Source of the DNA: Hydrangea macrophylla | Taxonomy: Eukaryota > Streptophyta > Magnoliopsida > Cornales > Hydrangeaceae | NCBI GenBank assembly: GCA_033977485.1 | Contig: CM066987.1 | Location: forward strand, 86,336,588 to 86,400,587 | DNA length: 64,000 bases | Direction of reading: 5' to 3' | Shown here: one piece after another, positions 11,286 through 22,284 of the stretch | Layout: each line of letters starts with the position of its first letter | Position numbering within the stretch: the first letter of the stretch is position 1 | Translations under genes and position numbers: made by a program | Notes under the pieces: model-generated | What the model was told of the DNA's origin: nothing | What the model saw: the letters and a program-made list of their open reading frames with translations, nothing else | Database searches by the model: none

Positions 11286-12678
11286 AAACTGGACTAAAAA
11301 AAGTAATGATCTAGCTGATTAGACCTTGATGGCCGTCGTCTGCTGACAATATTTGGGTATTGTAGAACTTGGACTATGAAGAAAAAAATATCTAAATCGG
11401 ATTGTTTGAAGGACAGACACAGGGGTGGAGGGGAGATCAAGATAAGATCTGACATTGAAGAATAGTGTGGTGATATCAGGGTGTGCCGGTGTAGTCTTTT
11501 GATTTCACTTTACGGTGGTTTTGTGGCGTGGTGCGGTGACCGTGGTACTGGATGGGTCAGAACTCCGAAGGGCAAGAGAGATGGAGGGCAATTATAAATC
11601 ATATGTTATTTTTATTTTTTATTTTTCATTTTCTACATGCCATTTGATTTTGGGGCCAAGTTTTTCTCAATTTTTTTTTTAAAGTAAAGTTGATACCTTT
11701 GGACTTGTTTGGATAGAAGCCCTCTATCAGATTAAGGTTTCTGTAAATTTGCTTTTGATTTAGGCTTACAAAAATATGAGCATATAAGTTTTGAGCTCAA
11801 AAGGGGGTTCCTCAAGTTTATTGAAAATTTTGGGGTACACAACGGTTAAATTGAATTAATATATTGACATTTATATCCAAGATATTACACTCATTATTTA
11901 TTAGTGACGTTTCGCTTATCAAAAATTTGTGACCTTTGTACTCCTATCACTCAAAAATCTTTAAAGAATTATAAGATTTAATCCCTCATAATGGGTCAAA
12001 AAAAGATTTAGTGTATTTGACTTTTTAAACTCTAAAATTCATCCTTAATTGTTAAGAAATATAAGAATTAATCCTTTTCCCCAAATTTGTGTATTTTTTA
12101 TGGACAAGATTGTCCTCATCATTAAATATATCATATATACATATGTATAACATCAACTTAAATTTAGGAATTTCAAATTAATGAGGGTAATAATTAAATG
12201 CAGTTAATTACTTTGTATGATTTAGTCTCTCTCTCATCTCACGATCTCTTAAAATTAGGAATTTCATAATGCTGTGATTTACTCTCTCTCTCTCTCTCTC
12301 TCTCCTTCCTTTAATGGGTCTCTATCTCCATATTGTCAAAATCTCATCAATCACAACCCACGTCCACATGGGTTTCCTCCATGTAAAAGAAGATGTTTAG
12401 AAAATAGATTAGGAGATGTAGGTCACTGGTCACCTCTCTCTCACCCCACCTTCAACAGTTTTTAGAGAGAGAAAAACCAACCCCTTACCCCAACTCACAC
12501 AGTTCATGTGCATTTGTAGTGTTATATAAATTTATCGTCAGTTATTATACATCTATATATATATATGCAGCAACGAGTTCCTAAGACCATAACTCATACA
12601 GAGACTCCTCGATAGAAGCAGTTCTAACGCGTTAGAAATTGATAGCGTTTCCATTGCTCTAATTGCTCTTCTAGCGGT
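11286..12678. other. AT-rich intergenic DNA, no gene seen
   Basis: No conserved coding region was found. There is a short CT microsatellite at 12282-12303, and the frames around it contain only low-complexity Ser-Leu runs. Nothing else identifiable. Confidence 0.6.
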
Positions 12679-12930
12679 GGTCAGTGAGAAATTGTTTTTT
12701 TTTTTTGTGAGAAATTTTCTCATCAAATCCATATTTCTCTCCTTGATTTGGTGAGAATTTCTCACCATAACATATACTGTAATTTCTCATTTATGATCAG
12801 TGAGAAATGAGTTTTTTTTTTTTTTGGTGAGAAATTTTCCCTTAAACCCATATTTTCATCTTCCTGATTTGGTGAGAATTTCTCACCGTAATATATATAA
12901 TTTCATATTTATGGTCAGTGAGAAATTTAA
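12679..12930. repeat. ~117-bp direct repeat, two and a bit units
   Basis: Units start with G(G/A)TCAGTGAGAAAT at 12679, 12795 and 12913. Each full unit contains a T-run, GTGAGAAATTTTC, an AACCCATATTT-like block, TGATTTGGTGAGAATTTCTCACC and TAATTTC. The GTGAGAAATTTCTCAC core is palindromic. Units differ at several bases. No coding content. Confidence 0.75.
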
Positions 12931-13068
12931 TTATTTATTTATCTCTTTCACGTATTATGTTATTATTGAGGAATTTCTTACTCTGTTATATATTTTAAAG
13001 TGAGAATTTCCTCACTTTTCTTTCTCTCTTGCATAATATTTCTATGTTAATTTTCACTCTTCTCTCTT

Positions 13069-13069
<1 letters not shown>

Positions 13070-13100
<31 letters not shown>

Positions 13101-13178
13101 TTTTGAATTTCAAAATTCAAATTTATTATATATATATATATAGATAGATAGATAGACAGAGAGAGAGAGAGAGAATTA
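13070..13178. repeat. TA / GATA / GA compound microsatellite
   Basis: Two TA tracts (about 13071-13097 and 13126-13142) flank a short AT-rich palindromic spacer. They lead into GATA and GACA repeats and a GA tract ending near 13174. Confidence 0.85.
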
Positions 13179-13377
13179 TATGGGTTTTAAATTTAAAAAT
13201 CCTTAATTGTAGGAGTGGGGGTATTTTGGTCCTCAAAATAGGTGAGGGACTGATTTCTAAGTTGACTTATAGAATGGATCTATTTCTAAAAAATGACACA
13301 TTAAAGGACTGAAATCTAACGGATCCAAATCTTTAACCAATATTTGCAAATTTTTTTTTCCTTTTTGCAGAATCAGT

Positions 13378-13650
13378 ACTCAAAGACTTGGGAAAGTCTA
13401 CCACTGCAAGTGACAAAATTTTAATTTATTTTCTTTTCTTTTTGACATGGTAAATACACAAATTAAGCCTTGGGTAAGTCTACCACTGCAAGTTGCAATT
13501 TTTTATTTTTATTTTTCTTGACACTGTCAATACACAAAGACTTGGTTTCGAAAAAGACTTGTTTACCACTGCAAGTTTTCTTTTTTCTTTTTTTTTTTTA
13601 AATTTTGTTTCTTCTTCTTGACCCTGTCAATACACAAAGTCTTGGTTAAT
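13378..13650. repeat. ~90-bp imperfect direct repeat, three units
   Basis: Three copies of a block with CTTGG, AAGTCTACCACTGCAAGT (third copy CTTGTTTACCACTGCAAGT), a T-rich spacer, TTGAC and TACACAAA, at roughly 13385, 13470 and 13545. Divergence among units suggests an old duplication. Non-coding. Confidence 0.65.
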
Positions 13651-13995
13651 TAAGAAAATCAATTTATACAACTCAGTCAACAATTAATGGTGCAACATAC
13701 TTGCAAGTGGAAAACTATTGTCCAATAATGGTTTCAAATGGATTTGCTGTTCTATTTGTTAGGATTAAGGTTATAATGTATTGTTCGTGAATCTGGTCGG
13801 AGTAATTAATTATTATTTTTGTTTAATAAAGAAATATGAGAGAAAATATGAACAACATGGTTTGTTAGGTTCATGGATTTTGTGAAATAAAAGAAAAGAG
13901 GAAAGAAAACAATAAAGAAAACTAATGCCATGTGTTTTCGCTTGTGTTTTCCTTCATGCTTAAATAATATTAAAAATTAAAAAATTCCATAACAT

Positions 13996-14110
13996 AAGTA
14001 TGATATGCATATAAAAAGAAGAAAAATGACTCAAAACATTTAAAATGTTTAGTTTTGTTTAAGTATGATATGCATATAAAAAGAAGGAAAATGAATCAAC
14101 ATTTAAAATG
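13996..14110. repeat. 65-bp direct duplication
   Basis: AAGTATGATATGCATATAAA starts at 13996 and again at 14061; both copies continue through AAGAAG, AAAATGA and ACATTTAAAATG with a few differences. Only two copies. Confidence 0.8.
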
Positions 14111-14215
14111 TGTGATTTTATTTCTCAACTTAGTCTTGTTTTTTCCTATTTTTCTTGTGTTTTTTTATAAACCAAACAGAGAAAAATGTTTTCCTCTATA
14201 TATATATCGAAAATT

Positions 14216-14379
14216 CTCTAAAGAGGGCGCCCTCTTTTTAATAAAGAGAGGACCTCTGTTTTGGCCGTCGGATTGTGTTTTCATTAAGGGTAATGTTGTC
14301 GTTTCACAGTTTTTAAACACGATCCAACGGCCAAAACAGAAGCCCTCTCGTTAATAAAGAGAGGGCGCCCTCTTTAGAG
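14216..14379. mobile_element. Foldback MITE with near-perfect hairpin
   Basis: The left arm starts CTCTAAAGAGGGCGCCCTCT and the right arm is its reverse complement. Pairing continues inward through CCTCTGTTTTGGCCGTCGGATTGTGTTT against AAACACGATCCAACGGCCAAAACAGAAG, so only a short centre stays unpaired. The tip itself contains the palindrome GAGGGCGCCCTC. At ~164 bp it has typical MITE size. Flanks are AT-rich with TA repeats and give no clear duplication. A frame running through the arm is not a gene. Confidence 0.8.
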
Positions 14380-14727
14380 CCTGACTGATATATATATATA
14401 TATATATATTTCTCTTTTCTTTCCCTAAATCCAAAAACCAAATAAAACCTAAAAGAAACAATCTCAAAAACAAGTTAAGAAATTTGAATTTAGTGAATCA
14501 CTTGTCCTCCTAACTTCCTTTTTTCTAGGTTTCTATAATATTTTGAAATACATTTAATTTCCACGTAAGTACAGAGAGAAGAATAGGCTTATTGATCTAT
14601 TTTCATTTTCTGTTTTCATGCTCAATGATTATAGAAACTAGAAGACACTTTGGGATCCCTTTTGGCAACAAAGACAAGTTTTCGCATGTGACCAATATTA
14701 TGTGATGCCCAACGTTATTTTTTTACG

Positions 14728-14897
14728 AGCACTATTACAATCACACATTTTTTGACACACAGCTTTAGATGCATGCACCCTGTATTATGTAAGTAGTACA
14801 CATAAAAGTGTGAAAAATTCAAACAGCACAAGGTACATGCATTTAAAGCATAATGTGTCAAAAAGTGTGTTGTAAAGTGTGTGTACCTAGCATTATT
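14728..14897. mobile_element. Diverged foldback MITE
   Basis: Left arm CACATTTTTTGACACACAGC with GATGCATGCACC pairs with a right arm whose complement reads CACACTTTTTGACACATTATG with AATGCATGTACC. Arms are about 45 nt with roughly one mismatch in five. The outer right side (TGTACCTAGCATTATTG) matches the left outer side less well, so the boundaries are approximate. Confidence 0.55.
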
Positions 14898-14985
14898 GTT
14901 TTTTTACATCTCCCGGCCTCACGGTGTGACCTTAAAAAGTTCAAAATTATGTTGCACTTGAGAAACTGTTTAGGATATTCAAAAT

Positions 14986-15193
14986 AGGATCTAGTTCAGT
15001 TCAAGTCTAGTACTTTTTTTTTTTCTTCTAGTTCTTGTGAGAACAATTGTAGGTTGATTTGAAAGAGAACCTGCTTTAATTAAGAAAACTGATGGACTGG
15101 ATGTGGACTAGTATGTAAGAAACACGTACACACCAAACTCGGCTCTCACAAGAACCAGATAAAAATTAGTCTTGGACTGAACTAGCTAGGTCC
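14986..15193. mobile_element. Foldback MITE, ~208 bp
   Basis: Left arm AGGATCTAGTTCAGTTCAAG plus a CTAGTTCTTGTGAGA block pairs with TCTCACAAGAACCAGA and a right terminus whose complement reads AGGACCTAGCTAGTTCAGTC. Non-coding, two long imperfect inverted arms, short spacer. Superfamily uncertain. Confidence 0.65.
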
Positions 15194-15452
15194 TGTTTTA
15201 GGCTTTCCAAAATAGACTTTTTGTGTCATAAAAAAAACTTCTCATCAGCCCACAAATGTCATGAAAAGCTTGCATTTAGGCTACATTTCATTTACGGATT
15301 TGGTGAAGAAAAGTAACAGAGAAGAAAACAACTATTTCTTTAGCATTCTCTCTCATGCTTGACTATTTTTGTTAAGTAAAAAAGTTGCAAAGATGGAAGG
15401 AAATGAGGAAAAACTAATAAGAAAAGACATGAAAATTTAAAACGTTATTTTA

Positions 15453-15773
15453 GGGCTCGCATGGTAACGTTTCCTGTTTTGAGTTTTCAGTTTTTTAAAA
15501 ACGAAAACCAGTTTTGGTTTTTTTTTCTAAAAACAAAAAAAACAAAAACTTGTTTGGTAACATTGTTGATTTTTTTGTTTTAAAAAAAAAAAAAAAACAA
15601 AAACAGGAAACTCAAAACGACTTTTTGGTGTTTTCATTTTTTTCCCAAAATTTGAAAACGTTTTTTAAAAACAAAAAACAAAAAACGTTACCAAACGTAT
15701 TTTCAATTTTCGATTTCTAAAAAACGAAAACAAAAACAGAAAACAGAAAACGACAACGTTACCAAACGAGCCC
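15453..15773. mobile_element. hAT-type MITE
   Basis: Termini GGGCTCGCATGGTAACGTT and the complementary AACGTTACCAAACGAGCCC are typical of plant hAT-derived MITEs. The 8-bp flanks TTATTTTA and TTAATTTT agree at 6 of 8 positions, an eroded hAT-type duplication. The interior is A/T-rich, with AAAAACGAAAAC-like motifs arranged as a second inverted layer. An open frame across it (15514-15720) encodes only low-complexity Lys/Phe/Asn sequence. Confidence 0.8.
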
Positions 15774-16840
15774 TTAATTTTCTGTCTTACTTTCATTTCC
15801 TTTGTATTTTACTCATTATTTTCATTTGAAGCTGCAAAAAGATATTCGAGAATCATCGCTAAACTCACAAACCGAACAAAACCTTAATAGATGGCTAAAT
15901 AGCTCACATACTCTCAGTAGAATTTGATTCTATACTCACTGGGATTCTTCTATGTGATTACTTGATAAGTCATCACAGACTAGGGCTGAAGTAGGAGTGG
16001 GCTAGCTAGGGCCCTCCCCCCAATTTGCGTAAAATTTATTTTTGCTTATAATATTTTGTCCATTTTAATTCTAATTCAACCCAAACATTTTGTTTTTGCT
16101 TTTCAGTTTTAGTCCTCCCTATTATATTGCCAACTTTAGCTCAGCCTACACATTTTCTTCTTACTTTCAGTTTAGTCCCTCCCTGAAAGCATGTTATTGA
16201 CAATCTCTCCACCGTAGTCAAGTCCAAAAGCATTGTCTGAGAAGTGTGTGAATTTGGAAGAAAACGAAAACAAGTTGAAAAATATTTTTTATTTTTAATT
16301 TACGGTTGAACTCCTAAAACAACATTTTTTTTAACAGTACTGCATGAACTAAATGTTTCGGTTCGGTTAGGTTCGGCTCAGATTGTGTAAAATTTCGGTT
16401 CACTTTCGATTTTACACTACACAAACTAAATAAAAATCGACCGAACTGATCGGTTCGGTTTGATGTGTCGATTTAGTTCGATTTTCTTTCACCCCTAGGC
16501 AATTAGCTGAATATCCATAGTAGAAATTGATTCCAAGGTTACTACCACTCACATCTTCCATATGTATATCATAGCAGAGAGGTTTTGTGAGCACATATTC
16601 TGTGACTTCTTGTGGATTTCTGAGGGTGTTTGAATTGTCCAAAATTTTAATATCACGAAAATAACTTGATTTTCTGTACCCTTCAGAAGAAAAATAAACT
16701 ACTTCCCATTTGGGTTGTTGTGTGATGGCCTTGGGATCTTCTATTTTTTATCTCTCCACCAAATTGTAAATTAGAGGCACCATGTGCAAAACCAACGAAT
16801 ATGAAACCAGGGCCAATATCCTATTGTGGTGCCTTGCAAT
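15774..16840. other. Intergenic DNA, no gene seen
   Basis: Contains a T-rich block with repeated TTTTTGCTT and CAGTTTTAGTCCTCCCT-like motifs (16020-16200), and a stretch rich in CGGTTCGGTT motifs (16355-16490), a motif common in plant repetitive DNA. No domain or long conserved frame on either strand. Confidence 0.55.
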
Positions 16841-17699
16841 TAGGGGTGGCAATTTTTTACCCAATACGGCAACCAGACACGAAAATAAATGGGTTTGGGT
16901 GACCCGTATAAAGGTACGGGTCATGAACGAGTCGATCCGTTTGACACGATTAATAAACGGGTTTAAGTGGGTCAACCTGTCTATCCCGTTTGATCCGAAT
17001 AACTATTTAAGTGCAGTTGGACATTTGTTTACTTCTAAAAATAAATTTTAATAATCTAAAAATCTAAAATACAAATATTATAAATAAGAATTAAAAAAAT
17101 ACTTATTTTTTTAAAAAAAATATAAACTAAATTTTTTATTTGCTCCAAAAAAAAGAGAGTAATTACCAACTTTCCAAACAAGTAAATCTATGTATAATAA
17201 TTAATAACTAATGCAATAAAAAAATAATTAATAACTAATAAGCTTATAATAGTTTATAATAGTTGGATATTGTTATATTTGTAGTATTTTTGTATTTAAG
17301 ATGATATGTAATACGTGTTAATAATTGATACATTTGATGGGAAGACTTATTTATATTCTTAGTAGGGATGTAAGTTTTTTTGAATAACCGAACCAAACTA
17401 ACCGGATTGTTTTATTAAAATTACCTATAACTAAAAGATCGATCCGACCGCTCAAATTGGCAAAATCGACCAAAAGTTGAAAAAATTGACCGAACCGACC
17501 ACTTTGGTTGGTTTTCAAAACATAAAAAAATCGAAAAAGTAAATAATAAAAATTCAAACCGAACCGATGACACTCTACACGGGTTAGACGGGTTAAACGG
17601 GTGATCCGTGTATGACCCGGCACGATTATGACACGTTAAGAATGACACGATTATGACTCGACACGATTATGACCCAACACGACCCGACTGCCACCCCTA
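16841..17699. mobile_element. Non-autonomous hAT-type element
   Basis: Termini are TAGGGGTGGCA at the left and TGCCACCCCTA at the right. They are flanked by CTTGCAAT (16833-16840) and CTTGCACT (17700-17707), an 8-bp duplication matching at 7 of 8 positions, the length expected for hAT transposition. Subterminal regions carry ACCCG/CGGGT and GACACG motifs in opposite orientations at the two ends. The 859-bp interior has no transposase; a CCGAACC/GGTTGGTT-rich patch at 17385-17565 may be a nested older repeat. Confidence 0.85.
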
Positions 17700-18042
17700 C
17701 TTGCACTTGGGGCCACCAATTTCCACTTTGTTTGTCCTGAAAAAAATAAATGGTAGTAACATTCACAAATAGTTTTGTGGTATAATTACACTGACCTCCC
17801 TTAGGTAAGGTCGAAATTACAAGGATCTTTCCTTGGATATGCAAAGTTACATTGACATCCCCAGTCCTAGATGGAACCTAGCTATCAATTTAAATAATGT
17901 ATGCAAAATTATAAAAATACCCCTTAGACAAAATGTAATATATTATTCATTTTGTGTGTTTTTCTTTATTTGTATATTTTTTTTTGCAAAAAATATACTA
18001 TATGTAAGGATAATTTATCATTACAAAATTAATATATGCTGA
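17700..18042. other. Left flank of the retrotransposon nest
   Basis: No gene. It contains TTGTGGTATAATTACACTGACC at 17775-17796, continuing to 17803. The inverse of this segment occurs on the far side of the nest at 53677-53706, described as a finding. The rest is AT-rich. Confidence 0.5.
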
Positions 18043-18674
18043 TGATGCCAAAAATTAGTAAGATAAATTAAAGCAGTTTAAGGAGATAGAGACAGTGAGA
18101 GACTGGTTTTTTGTATGTGGTTCGGTCCTGTTAATGAAGGAACCTACGTCCACTTGCGTGTTTGAGCATGTCCACTATACTGTAAAAAGTTGGAGACTTG
18201 TGGTGAACCAACAATAATTTGGAGCTACCGTAGGTCGACCGGGCATGATGATGACTGCTATAGAGGTGCTATATAGACTAAGAGCTGATCCCCTTCTATG
18301 GAGGTGAGTGGTCTCTTTTATAGATGCAAGAGACCTACTCGTACAAGGAAATTGGGCAGATTAAGTAATCCAACCCTGACTAGGATGTGATTGATATAAA
18401 ACAAGTGAGGTTCTTATTTGTAGTAGGAAACTTTTCATAAATGTCATTAGTCTTCTAACTTGAGTAGGAAAATGCTTGGAATATTATGGGGCGTGTCTCG
18501 CGGGCCTGGCTGGACTGCGCATGTACGAACCGAGCCCGTATTGCACTCCCGAACTATTGGTCGGGGCTCCGTAGACATTGCGTGTACCGTTCGGGAGATC
18601 AAGAGATCAGGATAGAGGTCAGTAGCTGAGTATAATCGCTCGGTCACAGAGTAGGGCCAAGTTTGGGCATATCA
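18043..18674 (-). repeat. Element A 3' LTR (left copy, intact)
   Basis: Begins TGATGCCAAAAATTAGTAAG and ends GTTTGGGCATATCA on the plus strand. It matches the split right LTR along its full length, with conserved blocks such as GAGATAGAGA, TGAAGGAAC and GGGCCAAGTTTGGGC. It differs by scattered substitutions and small indels, so the insertion is old. An apparent frame at 18447-18647 is LTR sequence, not a gene. Confidence 0.85.
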
Positions 18675-18690
18675 GTTGCCCCCCATTTCC
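18675..18690 (-). other. Element A polypurine tract
   Basis: Directly inside the left LTR; read on the minus strand it is GGAAATGGGGGGCAAC followed by the LTR start TGATATGCCC. This is where plus-strand DNA priming is expected, and it sets the element's orientation as minus. Confidence 0.8.
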
Positions 18691-19619
18691 AAGGTTGGCT
18701 GGATGTTATATCGGGGCAAGTTTGGAAATCTGTTTGATGCCACCTGCCATTGTTTGAGTGCTCGGGAATTGGCTAAGAGTTGAGACTTAGCCTAATTCGG
18801 AGTCTTTTATTTAAGTTAGCTCCCAAGATGGTTATCTTCTGCCCGTAAACCTTCGTCAAGGTTGTTGGTAGAAGAATTTGACCATGTTGGAAAAACTGAC
18901 CTAAAGCGTATTGCTTTAGGGTCCTTTTATGTTAACTCCCCGGGATGGTTATCTTCCGCCCAACCAACCTTTGTTAAGAATATTAGGAGAAGAGCTTGAC
19001 CATATTGGAAGTGCTGACCTAAAGCGTGTTGCTTTAGGGTCTTTTTGCTCCTCTATCGTCAGTTTGGACCTAAGCGGAGTCGGTGCCTCTTAGTATTGTA
19101 GGCGTTCGGGTTGTCTAAGAGTTTGACTTAGTTAACCCCATGGCTTGTAAATACTTGGTATGACTTATTGTAGCTTACATTCCCTCTTGCCCCCCAAGCT
19201 TTTGTTCAGGTGGGCATTATAGGAACAATTACTGTAGACAGCAGACCTAGAACGTTGGTAGTTCCAGGGTCTTCCGGTGCATCGGGTGTGATCCCGAGGT
19301 CATTTGGGCGACTCGAGTGTGATCCCGAGGTCTTTTGGTAACTGCGTAACAGTGGTCTTTGGTTACCTCGGGTTTGAGTCCGAGGAGTTGATAGGCGATC
19401 CAAATCTTTGTAGCAATCCTTCGGCAGTCTGAGTTTTGTGCTATGGTCGGGAGAACGTACCATTGTAGTTGGAGTTGTCTGGTCTGTTGAAGACAAGAGG
19501 TCGGGTGGGGATCATCGGGCTCTTGATTATTCTGAGTTGGAGGCAAGGTCGGGATTTTTGGATCCTGACTGCAGCAAACTGGAGGTCGGGTCGGGGCTGC
19601 CGGACTCAAATCGTTGTGA
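18691..19619 (-). other. Element A interior, 3' part (non-coding)
   Basis: No protein domain recognised. About 18806-19047 holds a ~122-bp direct duplication sharing GATGGTTATCTTC, GACCTAAAGCGT and TTGCTTTAGGGT. Near 19285-19385, TGTGATCCCGAGGTC and similar motifs recur. The segment breaks at the GCTAG target site of element C and resumes at 42842. The short frames here (19206-19645) are fragmentary and have no known domain. Confidence 0.6.
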
Positions 19620-19624
19620 GCTAG
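19620..19624. repeat. GCTAG target-site duplication of element C (left copy)
   Basis: GCTAG immediately precedes TGTCACGCCCCG here and immediately follows GGTGTTATA at 42842-42846. The exact 5-bp duplication proves that C inserted into A and fixes both outer ends of C. Confidence 0.9.
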
Positions 19625-20422
19625 TGTCACGCCCCGAAGTACCAAAAATAGGAAAAAATAAATTTCCTTTATGGGTTCGTAGACACGTGACTGGTTGTGA
19701 GTGTCACCTGATTATCCAAACATACTTATAACAATAATGTGATAAGGGAAAGTGACTAAGTTCAGCGGAAGCAGAAATTTAAAACATCCAAGTCTTACAT
19801 CAGTAGTATATTACAGGCCAAAAAGATATCCAAAAGATACATATTACAAGACCAGCTAAACTATTACATCACTAACATAATAATAACAGAACTATAACAA
19901 AAGAAAAGCTCTAAAGTCTTCAGCTGGCGAAACCGTAGCCTTCCTCGTAGTAATCTTCACTAGCATAGTCTTCAGTAGTAAAGTCGGCATCTTGATGGCA
20001 GTCGGCTCCGTCTGGACCTGCAAAGGCTGGACGTGGAAGGTCCAGCGGCATGAAAAGCCGTTAGCGGTTAAGCTAAGTGAGGGTCCCCTTAAGGTTACCA
20101 CCACTTAAGGTAAGTTATTCTTCATCTCTTCTTATTTCTCGAAACCATATCTCGTTCATCATTTCTTATTCTCGATACTATGTCTTGTTCGTCTTTTCTT
20201 ATTCTCAAAATCATGTCATATTTAAACCCAATCATTCCTTTTGAAACTTAACCCAGAACTGAACTGACCAATGACATTGACTGAAAGAAGACTTAAATCC
20301 AAACGCATTTACTGGTCAAGAAAGTACAACACTCAATAATGAATAGTTAACTGTCGCCCTACTGGCACTCAAACTGTCGTCCAAATGGCATAATGGTGCG
20401 GGACATTAACAATCTCTTGGTC

Positions 20423-20682
20423 GAACACGTCATACCGATCCTCAGGTCGCCCGCACATTACCGAACACGTCATGCCGATCCTCAGACCAAGGGTACGGGA
20501 AATTAATAATCACTTGGACGAACACGTCATGCCGATCCTCAGGTCCCCCGTACATAACCGAACACGTCATGCCTATCCTCAGTCCAAGGGTGCGGAAAAC
20601 TAATCAACTACTTGATCGAACACGTCATGACGATTCTCAGGTCATCCACACTTGACCGAACACGTCATGCCGATCCTCAGAT
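20423..20682. repeat. Six-copy GAACACGTCATGCCGATCC array in element C LTR
   Basis: Copies start at 20423, 20463, 20520, 20560, 20618 and 20658, alternating spacings of 40 and 57-58 bp, that is three ~97-bp higher-order units of two motifs each. The same six copies with the same spacing occur in the other LTR at 40468-40727. The core ACGTCA is the recognition core of plant TGA/CREB-like bZIP factors; use as an enhancer is inference. Confidence 0.85.
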
Positions 20683-21404
20683 CAAGGAACAAAACATAAC
20701 TCCCCAATCGATACCATGGAATTATCGAAAGACCAATTTTGCAAGAAATATCCAAACACGACACGAAAGTTCACGAATCAACTTTGACAGGTAGTTACAC
20801 GACTAGAAACGAGGCCCAATGTCCCTTATTCGCATTAAATCTGTTATCGAAGGTTTTATCATTATTTTACGCGTTCGCACGTTTCGTAGTTTAGTTCATT
20901 AATATCATCCATTTATAATTGTTAATATTTTGCTATACGTCCGACATTCCGTTTTCCTCTCAATATAATTACGATGGAAGCTTTCCCGATCACTTATCAA
21001 CGCAATAATTGTGCCATACAATATACTTATAGTTTGGGTATGAACTTTCAACGGTCATTAGACTATATTCATAACAATAGAAAACATAGCACGTAGCTCA
21101 TGGATTTATAACGTGAATTTAATACCAATAAACACATAGACAAAACCCTTAACATACTCATCTACGCGATATCACTACCATAGCACAAGATTTTCATAAC
21201 AACACATGTACCGGAAAACTAGCATCAACAATCAACACCATGCATAAACAAAACATTATACAAAAAGCTGTACAATCTGCCAAGATACATTTTCACTGTG
21301 TTGACTGAATTAACATGATTTATTTGGGCATGATCAATTGCTTTGTAGATCAAACTCAAAACTAAAACATTATAGATAATAGGAATATCTTCATGAAAAA
21401 AAAA

Positions 21405-22090
21405 AATCTAGCTTCAATTACATTTTTGAGCTACTCAAACTATTTATTTTACAAGACATTTCTTATATCTCGGACTGTTCTGTCCCAGATTTATAGTACT
21501 GTATTGTACGTGGATTTCACCTATGAAGGAGGGGTTTTTAGACTGAGCTATAGAAGGGTTATTTGTAGATAAATGAGTTAGATGTCTTCAAAAAAAACCT
21601 AGCTTAATTCGCATTTTTGAGCTGCACAAAACATTCATTTTACTAAACTATGTTCTGCTGAAAGTTTCAGTTTCTCAGATTTATAACACTGCGTTGTACA
21701 TGCATTTCACCCATGAAGGAGTGATTTATAGACAGAGCTATAGAAGAGGTATTTGTAGATAAATGAGTTAGATTTTACCACAAAAAAACCTAGCTTAATT
21801 CTGATTTTTGAGCTCCTCAAAACATCCATTTTACTAAACTACATTCTGCTGAAAGTTTCTATTTTCCCAGGTTTATAACACTGCGTTGTACATGCATTTC
21901 ACCCATGAAGGAGTGATTTCTAGACTGTGCTATAGAAGCGTTATTTGTAGATATATGAGTTAGCTTTTACCACAAAAAAAACTAGCTTAATTAAGATTTT
22001 TGAGCTACACAAAACATTCATTTTACTAAACTATATTCTGCTGAGAGTTTCAGTTTCTCAGATTTATGGATTTGTCTTGCATGTCATGAA
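21405..22090. repeat. 191-bp tandem repeat in element C LTR (left copy)
   Basis: Units recognised by TTTTTGAGCT at about 21424, 21615, 21806 and 21998, period 191-192 bp, with shared ATTTTACTAAACTA, AACACTGCGTTGTACATGCA, CACCCATGAAGGAG and TAGATAAATGAGTTAG blocks. The first unit is the most diverged and the last is partial. Confidence 0.85.
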
Positions 22091-22284
22091 AACTTCAACA
22101 CAACAGCATCAAACTTCTACTAAACATTAGTACATATTATATGGGTTCTAAATTGAGTTAGATTACTCACAATTACTCACTAAAGCTTGAAATTTAAGCT
22201 TGATATTGGTTGATGCTTAGTGAAGTTTGAATCTTCAAACTTTAAGGATGAACTTCTTCTTCTTCTATTCTTCCATGGAGCTAT

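Larger units (their letters stand above)
19625..22284 (-). repeat. Element C 3' LTR (left copy, truncated by E)
   Basis: Collinear with 31295-31581 and 39980-42328 of the right copy, with roughly one difference every few tens of bases. The last ~515 bp of the LTR, present at 42329-42841, and the adjoining polypurine tract are missing. Sequence ends at GGAGCTAT where E begins. It contains an array of ACACGTCATG motifs and a 191-bp tandem repeat, listed separately. Confidence 0.85.

Noticed and set aside
16355..16490. CGGTTCGGTT-rich patch as a regulatory array
   Set aside because: Widespread low-complexity motif in plant repeats; no ordered spacing seen.
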